Source: Microbacteriaceae bacterium (GTDB lineage Bacteria > Actinomycetota > Actinomycetes > Actinomycetales > Microbacteriaceae). Taken from it: a DNA stretch of 8,607 nt. Shown piece by piece: positions 1-7,752 of the stretch. Position 1 is the stretch's first letter. Each line of letters opens with the position of its first letter. The notes under the pieces were generated by a model. It did no database searches and had not been told where the DNA came from. It saw only the letters and a program-made list of their open reading frames with translations. The DNA is taken from assembly GCA_016463265.1 (NCBI GenBank), contig JAEMRP010000033.1, positions 1 to 8,607 on the forward strand. The letters run 5' to 3'. The position numbers and the translations under genes are program-made.

Positions 1-626
1 GCGGTCTTCTTGGCTGCTTCGAGCTTGTCCGCGGGGATTGAATCCATTGTGAACAGCAGTTCGCGGTAGAACGCGAGCTCGCGAATCGACTCGATCGCGT
101 CGGCTAAGGCTCGGTGATTACCAATTTTCTCAGGGGCTGCCTCAACGACGTAGGGGAACCATCGAAACAGTAACTCTTTGATCGTCGACGTGTCGACGTT
201 GCGGTAGTGCACCCAGTCTTCGACGGACGGCATGTATTTCGCCAGGAAACGACGATCCATGTGAATCGTGTTGCCGCCCATCTGTGCGGTTTGACGAACG
301 GGGACGTGCGTCGTGATGTACGCAAGGACTTGTTTTTCCGCCTCGGCTACCGAGACTCCGTCTTTGATGAGGGGCAACAGCCCGCTCTTGTCGTGCATGT
401 TTCGAACGAAACTTCCCATGTTTGCCATGGCGGCGTCGGTCGGCTTGATGACGAGTTGCAACCCATTGTCTTGCGGAACGAGGTTGCCGTCGGTCACAAT
501 GACCCCGATTTCAACAATCTCGTCATCGCGCTTGCCGGGCTCAGTAGTGTTGATGTTCAGACCCGTCATTTCGAGGTCGAGCCACACGATGAAGCGCTTG
601 TCGTTGAAATAATCGTTTGCTGCCAT
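1..626 (-). CDS. orn: Oligoribonuclease (DEDDh 3'-5' exoribonuclease), 3' end cut by window edge
   Basis: This enzyme degrades very short RNAs (2-5 nt, including the pGpG product of cyclic-di-GMP turnover) to mononucleotides in the cytoplasm. 208 complete codons are visible and no stop is reached before base 1; since E. coli Orn is 181 residues, only a short tail should be missing. The DEDDh residues are all recognisable: D17 and E19 in WLDLEMTGL, D124 in the GGNTIHMDRRF stretch (118-127), and H171/D176 in NHRALAD. The segment YRNVDTSTIKEL (141-152) is also typical. Between the first motif and EIVEIG there is a longer loop (about residues 24-35) than in E. coli, as I recall for actinobacterial homologs. 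The ATG at 626 has an AGG 8 bases upstream. The gene follows argG by 32 bases on the same strand and is probably co-transcribed or read through from it; no terminator is seen between them. Confidence 0.95.
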   Translation of the reverse strand, partial: MAANDYFNDKRFIVWLDLEMTGLNINTTEPGKRDDEIVEIGVIVTDGNLVPQDNGLQLVIKPTDAAMANMGSFVRNMHDKSGLLPLIKDGVSVAEAEKQVLAYITTHVPVRQTAQMGGNTIHMDRRFLAKYMPSVEDWVHYRNVDTSTIKELLFRWFPYVVEAAPEKIGNHRALADAIESIRELAFYRELLFTMDSIPADKLEAAKKT

Positions 627-658
627 TCGTTTAGCCTATCGAAGGGGCCCCCACCGAA

Positions 659-1984
<1,326 letters not shown>

Positions 1985-2022
1985 CTAGGCACTTCCAGGA
2001 CTGAAGCGCACATCACAACCGA

Positions 2023-2070
2023 TCACAAAAAAGAATTCGGTACGACTGGCTCGTCCAAAACGGTCGGACG
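2023..2070 (-). promoter_or_regulatory. Possible terminator/attenuator structure upstream of argG
   Basis: Read on the minus strand, CGTCC (2070-2066) can pair with GGACG (2056-2052). That same GGACG can instead pair downstream within GGACGA-GCCAG-TCGTACC (2056-2039), a 6-bp stem with one bulged A and a 5-base loop. The second hairpin is followed by GAATTC and six T residues (2032-2027). The two folds exclude each other, as in attenuators, and the second resembles a weak intrinsic terminator although the T-run starts 6 bases after the stem. It could end the upstream catabolic transcript or modulate argG. The stems are short, so this may be chance. Confidence 0.3.
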
Positions 2071-2105
2071 GGCGGCCTTGGTACTTGGCATGCTGATGCG
2101 GACCT

Positions 2106-2134
2106 GTGTTAGCGTCATGCAATGTTCGCACCAA
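2106..2134 (-). promoter_or_regulatory. argG: Weak candidate promoter for argG
   Basis: On the minus strand TTGGTG (2134-2129) and TAACAC (2111-2106) are separated by 17 bases, about 130 bases upstream of the argG start. Each box matches only three of six consensus positions. The spacer contains ATTGCATGA, which resembles one half of an ArgR box, but no second half is seen at the right distance. I place the promoter here mainly by position; actinobacterial promoters often match the consensus poorly. Confidence 0.22.
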
Positions 2135-2189
2135 GGTCTGCACCAACGATTGCGGACGTCGCCGAGGTGGCGTCGGTAATGTTGGTGCA
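2128..2189. repeat. GCACCAA repeat cluster: two direct copies and one inverted copy
   Basis: GCACCAA occurs at 2128-2134 and 2140-2146, starts 12 bases apart, and its inverse TTGGTGC at 2182-2188. The pair 2139-2147 (TGCACCAAC) and 2181-2189 (GTTGGTGCA) is a perfect 9-base inverted repeat with a 33-base interval. It lies immediately after the stop of the upstream SDR gene (2215) and before argG. It could be an mRNA hairpin at the end of the catabolic transcript or a set of protein-binding sites; no T-run follows the hairpin, so it is not an obvious intrinsic terminator. Confidence 0.5.
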
Positions 2190-2214
2190 ACTAGGCGCGT
2201 ATCGGCTTTGTCGC

Positions 2215-3021
2215 TCAACCCACTTGCCACCCTCCATCGACGATGAGGTGCTGCCCAGTGACGTAACCACTGGCATCGGACGAGAAGTAGCGATAGGCGC
2301 GAGCAACATCCTCGACGGATCCGAGTTCACCCAACGGTATTCGTTCGATAAACGCCGCGCGTTCGAGCGTTGGTGACGTTCCGTTTTCCGATGCGCGGGT
2401 TTTGAATAGCTCCGCCATCATTGTTGATTCGATTTGCCCGGGGCACACCGCATTCACCCTGATTCCGTGAGGCGCTAGGTCGGCGGCCATGCTCTGCGAG
2501 AGCCCTATGAGCCCAAACTTGCTCGCCGAATAGGCGGCGTTCCCAGCACCGCCACGCACGCCAAAAAGCGAGGATGAAAACACTATGGTGCCACGGCGGT
2601 CTGCACGCACCATTTCGGCTGCAAACGCGCGAGCCGTGATGAAGGCCCCTGTGAGATTCACGCGCATCACGGTGTCCCATGTTGTCGAGTCCATTTCGAG
2701 GACGGGCTTGAGTGCGAGGATGCCCGCATTGACAACGATGGCATCGCAGACGCCAAATTCCGCGGTGATTCGTGCAGCTGCACTCTCCACGGAAGTCGCG
2801 TCGGCCACGTCCATCACGAAAGGGGCGGTGTCGACCCCAAATTCATCGTGAAGTTTCCGCGCAAATGTGGAACACGTCGAGTCATCGATATCGGAGACCA
2901 CAATTCGGCTCCCCGCGCGGGCGAATTCTCGGCAGATCGCTCGACCGATTAGTCCCGTTGCGCCCGTCACGAGCGCGGTGCGCCCGGTCAACATATATTC
3001 ATCACTGTGTGGCTTTGTCAC
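2215..3021 (-). CDS. SDR-family NAD(P)-dependent oxidoreductase (first SDR)
   Basis: A classical short-chain dehydrogenase/reductase of 268 residues, the usual length, cytoplasmic. The nucleotide-binding turn is TGATGLIG (19-26), spaced TGxxGxxG rather than the usual TGxxxGxG. D44 at the end of the second strand suggests NAD rather than NADP. NAG is at 98-100. The catalytic set is N122, S151, Y164 and K168 (YSASK). CPG (193-195) and the C-terminal VTGQHLIVDGG (254-264) are typical. The start is GTG at 3021 with AGGTGG 6 bases upstream; it overlaps the preceding MBL stop by 4 bases (GTGA), so the two are probably translationally coupled. It is the last gene of the catabolic run. Together with the lactonase-like MBL enzyme it may oxidise a cyclic hemiacetal or alcohol to the lactone that MBL opens, as pyridoxal 4-dehydrogenase and pyridoxolactonase do in vitamin B6 breakdown. 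The substrate itself cannot be read from the sequence. Confidence 0.9.
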   Translation of the reverse strand: MTKPHSDEYMLTGRTALVTGATGLIGRAICREFARAGSRIVVSDIDDSTCSTFARKLHDEFGVDTAPFVMDVADATSVESAAARITAEFGVCDAIVVNAGILALKPVLEMDSTTWDTVMRVNLTGAFITARAFAAEMVRADRRGTIVFSSSLFGVRGGAGNAAYSASKFGLIGLSQSMAADLAPHGIRVNAVCPGQIESTMMAELFKTRASENGTSPTLERAAFIERIPLGELGSVEDVARAYRYFSSDASGYVTGQHLIVDGGWQVG

Positions 3022-3872
3022 CGGTGGCCACCTGGAGGATGCGCGATCGCGTTGGCGATCACTTGATCGTGACCGGGAATAAGTCGGTGACCGTCACGGC
3101 GCCCCAGCTCGAGAAGTTTTGACAGAGAGTCGGCAGCATTTCGCTCGTCCTCGGGGGTGTTGCCGGCGCACGAACCGCACGGAACGTTGTCGAGAAAATT
3201 TTGGGCCAGGTCCGTGGCATCGCAGCCAAAGACCCACGTCCCGGTTTCGCGAAGGCTCACGGAAAACGACTGGTGACCCGGGGTGTGTCCTGGAGTTGAC
3301 ACCGCAACCACACCCGGCGCAATTTCGGTGTCGCCGTCGAGAATTCGCCATTCGGTAGCGGGATGAGCCCAGTCCTCATCAAAGAATCCTTCGGAAATGC
3401 CGACGCGGCCAGATCGGACAAAGTCTAGTTCGGCGCGTTGAATCGCGATGGGAACGCCGGCGTCGCTCAGTGTGGGGATTCCACCCGAGTGGTCAACGTG
3501 CATATGACTTATCGCCGCGAGTGCGATGTCGTCGGGCTTCAGCCCAACTGCGGAAAGGGCCGCCGCAAGAGGGTTTCCGTCGAGCACCCAATTCCATGCC
3601 GACGGGTCTTCGGGCATGGGTCGAAGATGCCACGGCGCATCGATGTTAGGAGCACCGACCCCACCGGCGACGTACGCATCGCGATTTGGGGTGGAAAGGT
3701 GGGCGCTGCGGGACATACCCGTGTCCAGCAACACCCACCCTTCCGTCGTCTCAATGAGGTACCCGAGCAACGGTTCCCAATACAGATGATGTGGTCCACC
3801 GGCGAGTGACAAGTTTTTTGACACACGCTCGGCCCCGTATTGGAGGATGAACAGCCGCTCGGCGTGAGACAC
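3018..3872 (-). CDS. Metallo-beta-lactamase-fold hydrolase, lactonase-like
   Basis: A 284-residue MBL-superfamily metallohydrolase of the type that includes N-acyl-homoserine lactonases and 4-pyridoxolactonase. The complete two-metal site is visible: HMHVDH at 123-128 (H123, H125, D127, H128), H196 in STPGHTPGH (192-200), D218 in GCDATD, and H268 in IPGHDQ (265-270). The early LLGYLIETTEGWVLLDTGM (35-53) is the usual N-terminal strand pair. No signal peptide is seen, so it is probably cytoplasmic. The insert around 54-100, which lies between the TG motif and the metal site, is rich in W and P and may shape the substrate pocket. The start is GTG at 3872; AGAGG 8 bases upstream overlaps the TAG stop of the permease gene. 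The downstream SDR overlaps by 4 bases. A quorum-quenching lactonase is possible, but the position between a permease and a dehydrogenase favours a catabolic lactone or ester hydrolase. Family call is firm, substrate unknown. Confidence 0.9.
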   Translation of the reverse strand: MSHAERLFILQYGAERVSKNLSLAGGPHHLYWEPLLGYLIETTEGWVLLDTGMSRSAHLSTPNRDAYVAGGVGAPNIDAPWHLRPMPEDPSAWNWVLDGNPLAAALSAVGLKPDDIALAAISHMHVDHSGGIPTLSDAGVPIAIQRAELDFVRSGRVGISEGFFDEDWAHPATEWRILDGDTEIAPGVVAVSTPGHTPGHQSFSVSLRETGTWVFGCDATDLAQNFLDNVPCGSCAGNTPEDERNAADSLSKLLELGRRDGHRLIPGHDQVIANAIAHPPGGHR

Positions 3873-3883
3873 CGTTTTTACCT

Positions 3884-5272
3884 CTAGGACTTCACTCGGC
3901 TATTTGCAGTGAAAATGAGGTACACCGCACCGGTTACGATCAGACCAGGAATCCACGAAATGTCCGCGCCTTCGAACCACGCGGTCGCAAATCCTTGATA
4001 TGCCGCGTTGTAGACGAACGGCAGTGACGCGACGATACCAATCGCATAGGCCAGCAATGCTTTGAGGTTAAGGCCAGCGAATGTCCACGATTCCTTGTCC
4101 GCAAAGTAGCGTCCCTTGGGCTTGAAGAATGCGTCAACGTCGTAGTTTCCCTTGCGGATCCAGTAGTAGTCGACGAGGTTAATGATTCCCCATGGCACAA
4201 AGCCGAGAAGCAGGAATGACAGGAAGGTGCCCACCAGCGCGTTGAAGTCAGCAGTTGCCGCAATGGCAATTGCAAGACCCAGTGCGAAGGTCGGAATGAG
4301 CATTCCTACGCGAAGCGCGATCGATGCTTTTGGCGCTTTGAATGTCGAAATTGCGGTGATGAGGTTGAGCATTCCACCGTAGAGATTCATCGCGTTGTTA
4401 CCCGCGATGGCAATCGCGGTTACGAGCATCAGCGTGACGACAATCCAACCTTCTCCGAACATCTCTTTGATTGCTCCTGCCGTGTCACCTGGTGTGAACT
4501 GCACAGCGAGCATGACACCGAGAAGCTGGGTCCACAGCGTGCCGAGGAACGAGCCACCGAAGGTCCACCAGAATGCGTCGGAGGCCTTTGTGTCATACGG
4601 GAGGTAACGCGAATAGTCCGACACATACGGAGCGTAGGTGAGGAGGAACGTCGCGATGATTCCGAATGCGGTGAGGAACGGTCCGAGCGCGAATCCTGAC
4701 ATGGACAGATCGAAACCGCCATGAGTAAGAGAAGCCACGGTGACCACAATGACAGCGACCGCGAGTGGCCACTGTGCCCACTTTGCCGCAGTGTGGATCG
4801 CCCGATAACCGAGTAATGCCAGCAACAGGCTTACCGCAGACACAAGAATCGGTGCCCACACGATGTCGATGGCCGGTACCGCGGCAGACAAGAACTGTCC
4901 GCCGATTACCGCCGTGGTTGAGAAGAATCCAAGATAGAGGCACGCGGCGAGGGCAATCGGAAGTAGTGCTCCGATAAACCCGAATTGTCCACGGCTTTGA
5001 ATCAGTTGTGGAACACCGAGTTTGGCGCCTTGAATCGAGTGCAACGACATGAACGCCGCGCCCGCGATGTTTCCAAGGATGACGACGACAACGGCCCAGA
5101 AGAAACTGTTGCCAACGATGACGGCAAGCGCTCCGAAGAAGGCGTTACCGACATTGAGGTTCGAAGCGAACCAGACGGGGAAAAGATCTCGAGCGGTCCC
5201 GTGCCGGTCGGCACGAGAAATCACATCGACGTGATGCACCTCGATTGGCGAGGTGCTTTTTGACTGCGACAT
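3884..5272 (-). CDS. NCS1-family permease (purine/cytosine permease-like)
   Basis: An integral inner-membrane transporter of 462 residues with about 12 hydrophobic segments; members import nucleobases, hydantoins, thiamine or vitamin B6 (yeast Tpn1) with a cation. Family signatures are GAKLGVPQLIQSRGQFG (82-98), APYVSDYSRYLP (214-225) and NLVDYYWIRKGNYDVDAFF (365-383). It looks closer to the purine-cytosine permease branch than to the hydantoin carrier Mhp1. I chose ATG at 5272 because GAAAGG lies 9 bases upstream; the in-frame TTG at 5281, which would add three residues, abuts that element and is unlikely. A 71-base AT-richer gap separates it from the ammonia-lyase-like gene, and 11 bases separate it from the MBL gene downstream. 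It presumably imports the substrate or an intermediate of this cluster. Which one cannot be told from sequence. Confidence 0.92.
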   Translation of the reverse strand: MSQSKSTSPIEVHHVDVISRADRHGTARDLFPVWFASNLNVGNAFFGALAVIVGNSFFWAVVVVILGNIAGAAFMSLHSIQGAKLGVPQLIQSRGQFGFIGALLPIALAACLYLGFFSTTAVIGGQFLSAAVPAIDIVWAPILVSAVSLLLALLGYRAIHTAAKWAQWPLAVAVIVVTVASLTHGGFDLSMSGFALGPFLTAFGIIATFLLTYAPYVSDYSRYLPYDTKASDAFWWTFGGSFLGTLWTQLLGVMLAVQFTPGDTAGAIKEMFGEGWIVVTLMLVTAIAIAGNNAMNLYGGMLNLITAISTFKAPKASIALRVGMLIPTFALGLAIAIAATADFNALVGTFLSFLLLGFVPWGIINLVDYYWIRKGNYDVDAFFKPKGRYFADKESWTFAGLNLKALLAYAIGIVASLPFVYNAAYQGFATAWFEGADISWIPGLIVTGAVYLIFTANSRVKS

Positions 5273-5281
5273 TGAAGTCAA

Positions 5282-5287
5282 CCTTTC
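5282..5287 (-). promoter_or_regulatory. Ribosome binding site deciding the permease start
   Basis: GAAAGG on the minus strand lies 9 bases before ATG at 5272. It ends directly against the alternative TTG at 5281, so translation should begin at the ATG. Confidence 0.65.
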
Positions 5288-5352
5288 GCTAGTTGTTTAT
5301 CGGAAGAAACTCTTATGAAATTAGACACTATTGCGGACGTGTTGCACCCGCA

Positions 5353-6576
5353 CTAGCGGCCCGAAACTCGGACGGTGTGTGTTGCCTGTTGGCGTCGTCG
5401 TCGGGTGCGAATCACCCCCTTGTCGGTCGTACCGACAACGTGATCGTAGTTGTCGGGATCGGTAGCTCCTTCGGTATTGATGACGAGAACTGTCGCGTCA
5501 TCCCGGAGCCCCACGGAGTCGCGCTCGGCCACATCGGTGATGGCGAGGAGTCCGGCCAGTCCGGCGGCACCGGATTCACCGGCAACAATTCCGCAATCAG
5601 CCAGAACGCGCATCGCGTCGAATGTCGCATCGTCATCGATGGCGATATACGCGTCGGTTGCGTGGGAAATGATCGGCCATGCGATGAGCGACGGCAAACC
5701 GCAATTGAGTCCCGCCATGGTTGATTCGTGCGGTCCTGCGGCGAGAGTGATGGCGTGTGATTCGGCAGACAGCATGAGGCAGTTGGCAGCGGTTGGCTCA
5801 ACGACGACAAATCGGGGACGGGCGTTGGTGTCGCGGGCCGACCAGTGGGCCATGCCGGCTGCAGCGAACGCGCCTACTCCCGATTGAAGTACCACAACAT
5901 CAAGGGTTTTTCCCGACAACTGTTGGTCAATTTCGCTGAACATGGTCGAGTATCCGTGAATAACGTTCGTCGGGGTTTCGGTGTACCCCTCCCACGAGGT
6001 GTCCGAGATAACGAGGGTGGTTGCAGACGCTTCGCGAGCCGAACGTGCGATGGCATCGTCGTATGTGCCCTCGACCACCTCGACTCGGGCACCTTCTTTT
6101 TCAATTCCTCGAATGCGGGACTCAGCGGTGCCCGCTGGAACAAAAATTAGCGAAGGAAGTCGCAGCAGGCGAGCCATTCGGGCTACTCCTCGACCGTGAT
6201 TTCCGTCAGTGGCCGCGACGAGTCGACGCCCAACGCGCCAGTGTGAACCATGTCGGCGTCGCATTTCACGGGCAATCCACCGAATCGAGAGGGGCGCATC
6301 CTCGGTACCCAACCACTCGCGCGCAATCGAGGTCGCCGTCGCCCACGATGCTCCGAGCATTTTGAACGAGGGAAGTCCGAGTCGAACGGACTCGTCTTTG
6401 ACGAGAACAGTCTTGACCCCCAGCCGTTCGGCGATGGCCGGGCATGAATACAGTGCCGTCACACGGTAGCGGGGCAGCGAGCGGTGAAATGATGCGATTC
6501 CGACACGAGGGGAAAGCGGCGCTGACGGGGATGTTCCGCGTGCGTCGGGGAAATAGGTCGTGTGGCTCATCGTCAT
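5353..6576 (-). CDS. dpaL: Diaminopropionate ammonia-lyase-family PLP enzyme
   Basis: A fold-type II PLP enzyme of 407 residues (E. coli YgeX/DpaL is just under 400). Characterised members convert D- and L-2,3-diaminopropionate to pyruvate and two ammonia. Matching blocks are VLVKDESVRLGL (57-68), PSFKMLGASWA (69-79) with the PLP lysine K72, ATDGNHGRGVA (122-132) with D124 at the position of the second catalytic base of DpaL, SDTSWEGY (191-198), LQSGVGAFAA (230-239), MAGLNCGLPS (287-296), GESGAAGL (333-340) and INTEGATDPDNY (366-377). The stretch between K72 and D124 is 52 residues against about 43 in E. coli, with an arginine-rich insert (99-118), and there is a basic tail (RTRRRR, 390-395). 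These differences allow another substrate. The ATG at 6576 overlaps the preceding SDR stop by 4 bases; a second ATG at 6570 is possible. Its 2-oxo acid product could feed the E1/lipoyl system of this cluster. Confidence 0.82.
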   Translation of the reverse strand: MTMSHTTYFPDARGTSPSAPLSPRVGIASFHRSLPRYRVTALYSCPAIAERLGVKTVLVKDESVRLGLPSFKMLGASWATATSIAREWLGTEDAPLSIRWIAREMRRRHGSHWRVGRRLVAATDGNHGRGVARMARLLRLPSLIFVPAGTAESRIRGIEKEGARVEVVEGTYDDAIARSAREASATTLVISDTSWEGYTETPTNVIHGYSTMFSEIDQQLSGKTLDVVVLQSGVGAFAAAGMAHWSARDTNARPRFVVVEPTAANCLMLSAESHAITLAAGPHESTMAGLNCGLPSLIAWPIISHATDAYIAIDDDATFDAMRVLADCGIVAGESGAAGLAGLLAITDVAERDSVGLRDDATVLVINTEGATDPDNYDHVVGTTDKGVIRTRRRRQQATHTVRVSGR

Positions 6577-7310
6577 ACCGCCGTATACCCACCGTCGACA
6601 ACGAACGATTGCCCGGTGATGTAGTTGGCCGCTGGCGTCGTGAGAAACTCAACGATTCCCGCGACGTCGCTGGGGTGTCCCTGCCTTCCCGCTGGAATTC
6701 CCGATTCGAGCCGTTCCCGAGACGTGTCCGCGTCGGCTTGGAACGACCAGTAGGGGTCATTGAATGGCGTGTCAATCCAGCCTGGGCACACCGTGTTCAC
6801 GGTCACGGTCGGGGCAAGTTCGTCTGCTAGCGCGCGGACAAGTCCGATCATTCCGCTTTTAGACGCGTGGTAGGCGGGCATCCCTGCGTGACCGCGGAGT
6901 GCGCCCGTTGATGACATGAGAATTACCCGACCGCTCGACGACGCGCGCAAGGCCTTTTCCGCAACCTGGCAGGCAAAAAATGCCCCACGAAGGTTGACAG
7001 ACATGCTGTGGTCCCACTGTTCCACTGTCCACTCGGCAAGAGGGCGGGATTCAAGTACCGCCGGGCCGTAATACAGAACGTCAAGTTTTCCGTCGGTGAG
7101 CGCGAGGAATTCTTCGACTGCGTCGCGGGGACCGTTCGTTGTCGACATGTCGGCGTGGATGAACGCCGCTCGCTCGCCAAGTTCTTTCGCGACGGCTGCC
7201 CCAGACGTGTCGATATCGACAATTCCGACCCTGTCACCGCGAGAATATAACACCGTGGCAATGGCCCGGCCGATTCCCGACGCGCCGCCGATGACGAGGG
7301 AGACGGTCAC
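6573..7310 (-). CDS. SDR-family oxidoreductase with altered NAG motif (second SDR)
   Basis: A classical short-chain dehydrogenase/reductase of 245 residues, cytoplasmic. The glycine-rich turn is IGGASGIG (7-14), with isoleucine in place of the usual first threonine, and D32 at the end of the second strand points to NAD. The catalytic set N106, S134, Y147 and K151 (YHASK) is intact. CPGWIDTPF (175-183) and ITGQSFVVDGG (231-241) are typical. The normally conserved NNAG after the fourth strand is replaced by YYGPA (80-84), which is unusual for an active SDR and may alter cofactor or substrate binding. The start is GTG at 7310 with GAGG 7 bases upstream, and it overlaps the GlcG-like stop by 4 bases; its own stop overlaps the next gene by 4 bases. 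It is thus sandwiched between coupled genes and presumably performs one redox step of the same pathway. The substrate is unknown. Confidence 0.88.
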   Translation of the reverse strand: MTVSLVIGGASGIGRAIATVLYSRGDRVGIVDIDTSGAAVAKELGERAAFIHADMSTTNGPRDAVEEFLALTDGKLDVLYYGPAVLESRPLAEWTVEQWDHSMSVNLRGAFFACQVAEKALRASSSGRVILMSSTGALRGHAGMPAYHASKSGMIGLVRALADELAPTVTVNTVCPGWIDTPFNDPYWSFQADADTSRERLESGIPAGRQGHPSDVAGIVEFLTTPAANYITGQSFVVDGGYTAV

Positions 7311-7744
7311 GGGCGAACCTCACAACCAATCTGGGATGCGATCGAGGTCGCGATTTCTTCGTCAATCGTTCCCTTTGTTCCCGAAACCCCAATTGCTCCG
7401 ACCAACTTGCCGCTCACAAAGAGGGGAACACCACCGGCGACGACGGTCGCTCTACCGCCGAGCGTCAGCGCGATTCCCCAATCCGGATTGCCCGGTGTCG
7501 ATGATTCGGCCCACGCGCTCGTGGGATTCTGAAACGCCACCGCCGTGTAGGCCTTGTCCTGTGCTAGCTGATAGGAGCCGAGTTGAGCCCCGTCGGTTCG
7601 ATAACTAAGGACGATGTTTCCGCCGGCATCCGCGATCGCGAACGATAGCGCGAGCCCCCTCGTGGCGCATTCACTCCGGAAGAGGGCGAGCGCGGCGACG
7701 GCAGACTCGTTATTGATCGAGTCGGTCGGCACCGTTATCGACAT
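7307..7744 (-). CDS. GlcG/HbpS (DUF336) family protein
   Basis: A small protein of 145 residues, the usual size, with the family's hallmark segments: IADAGGNIVLSYRTDGA (37-53), KAYTAVAF (64-71), GGVPLFVSGKLVGAIGVSG (104-122) and the closing DEEIA (128-132). The family includes GlcG from glycolate operons, the haem-binding HbpS of Streptomyces and the C-terminal part of PduO; for most members the role is not settled. No signal peptide is seen, unlike secreted HbpS, so it is likely cytoplasmic. The ATG at 7744 has AGG 6-8 bases upstream overlapping the TAG stop of the lipoyl gene, and its stop overlaps the SDR start. Its place between the lipoyl domain and a dehydrogenase suggests an accessory role for an enzyme of the cluster, for instance reactivation or cofactor handling, but this is guesswork. 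Confidence 0.9.
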   Translation of the reverse strand: MSITVPTDSINNESAVAALALFRSECATRGLALSFAIADAGGNIVLSYRTDGAQLGSYQLAQDKAYTAVAFQNPTSAWAESSTPGNPDWGIALTLGGRATVVAGGVPLFVSGKLVGAIGVSGTKGTIDEEIATSIASQIGCEVRP

Positions 7745-7752
7745 CTCTGGAC

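Noticed and set aside
644..651. GGGGCCCC palindrome between argG and orn, considered as a terminator.
   Set aside because: It has no loop and no T-run, so it cannot form an intrinsic terminator.
2023..2118. A 31-codon minus-strand ORF in the argG leader starting ATG ACG CTA and ending TGA just after the T-run, considered as an attenuator leader peptide.
   Set aside because: It has only two scattered arginine codons and no ribosome binding site, and it begins upstream of the candidate transcription start. Left as unsupported.
2112..2126. ATTGCATGA as an ArgR box.
   Set aside because: Only one half-site is visible; ArgR boxes are near-palindromic and usually paired, and no partner lies at the expected distance.
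3018..3872. Quorum-quenching N-acyl-homoserine lactonase as a specific call for the MBL enzyme.
   Set aside because: The metal motif is shared by many MBL lactonases and other hydrolases; the catabolic neighbours give no reason to prefer signal degradation.
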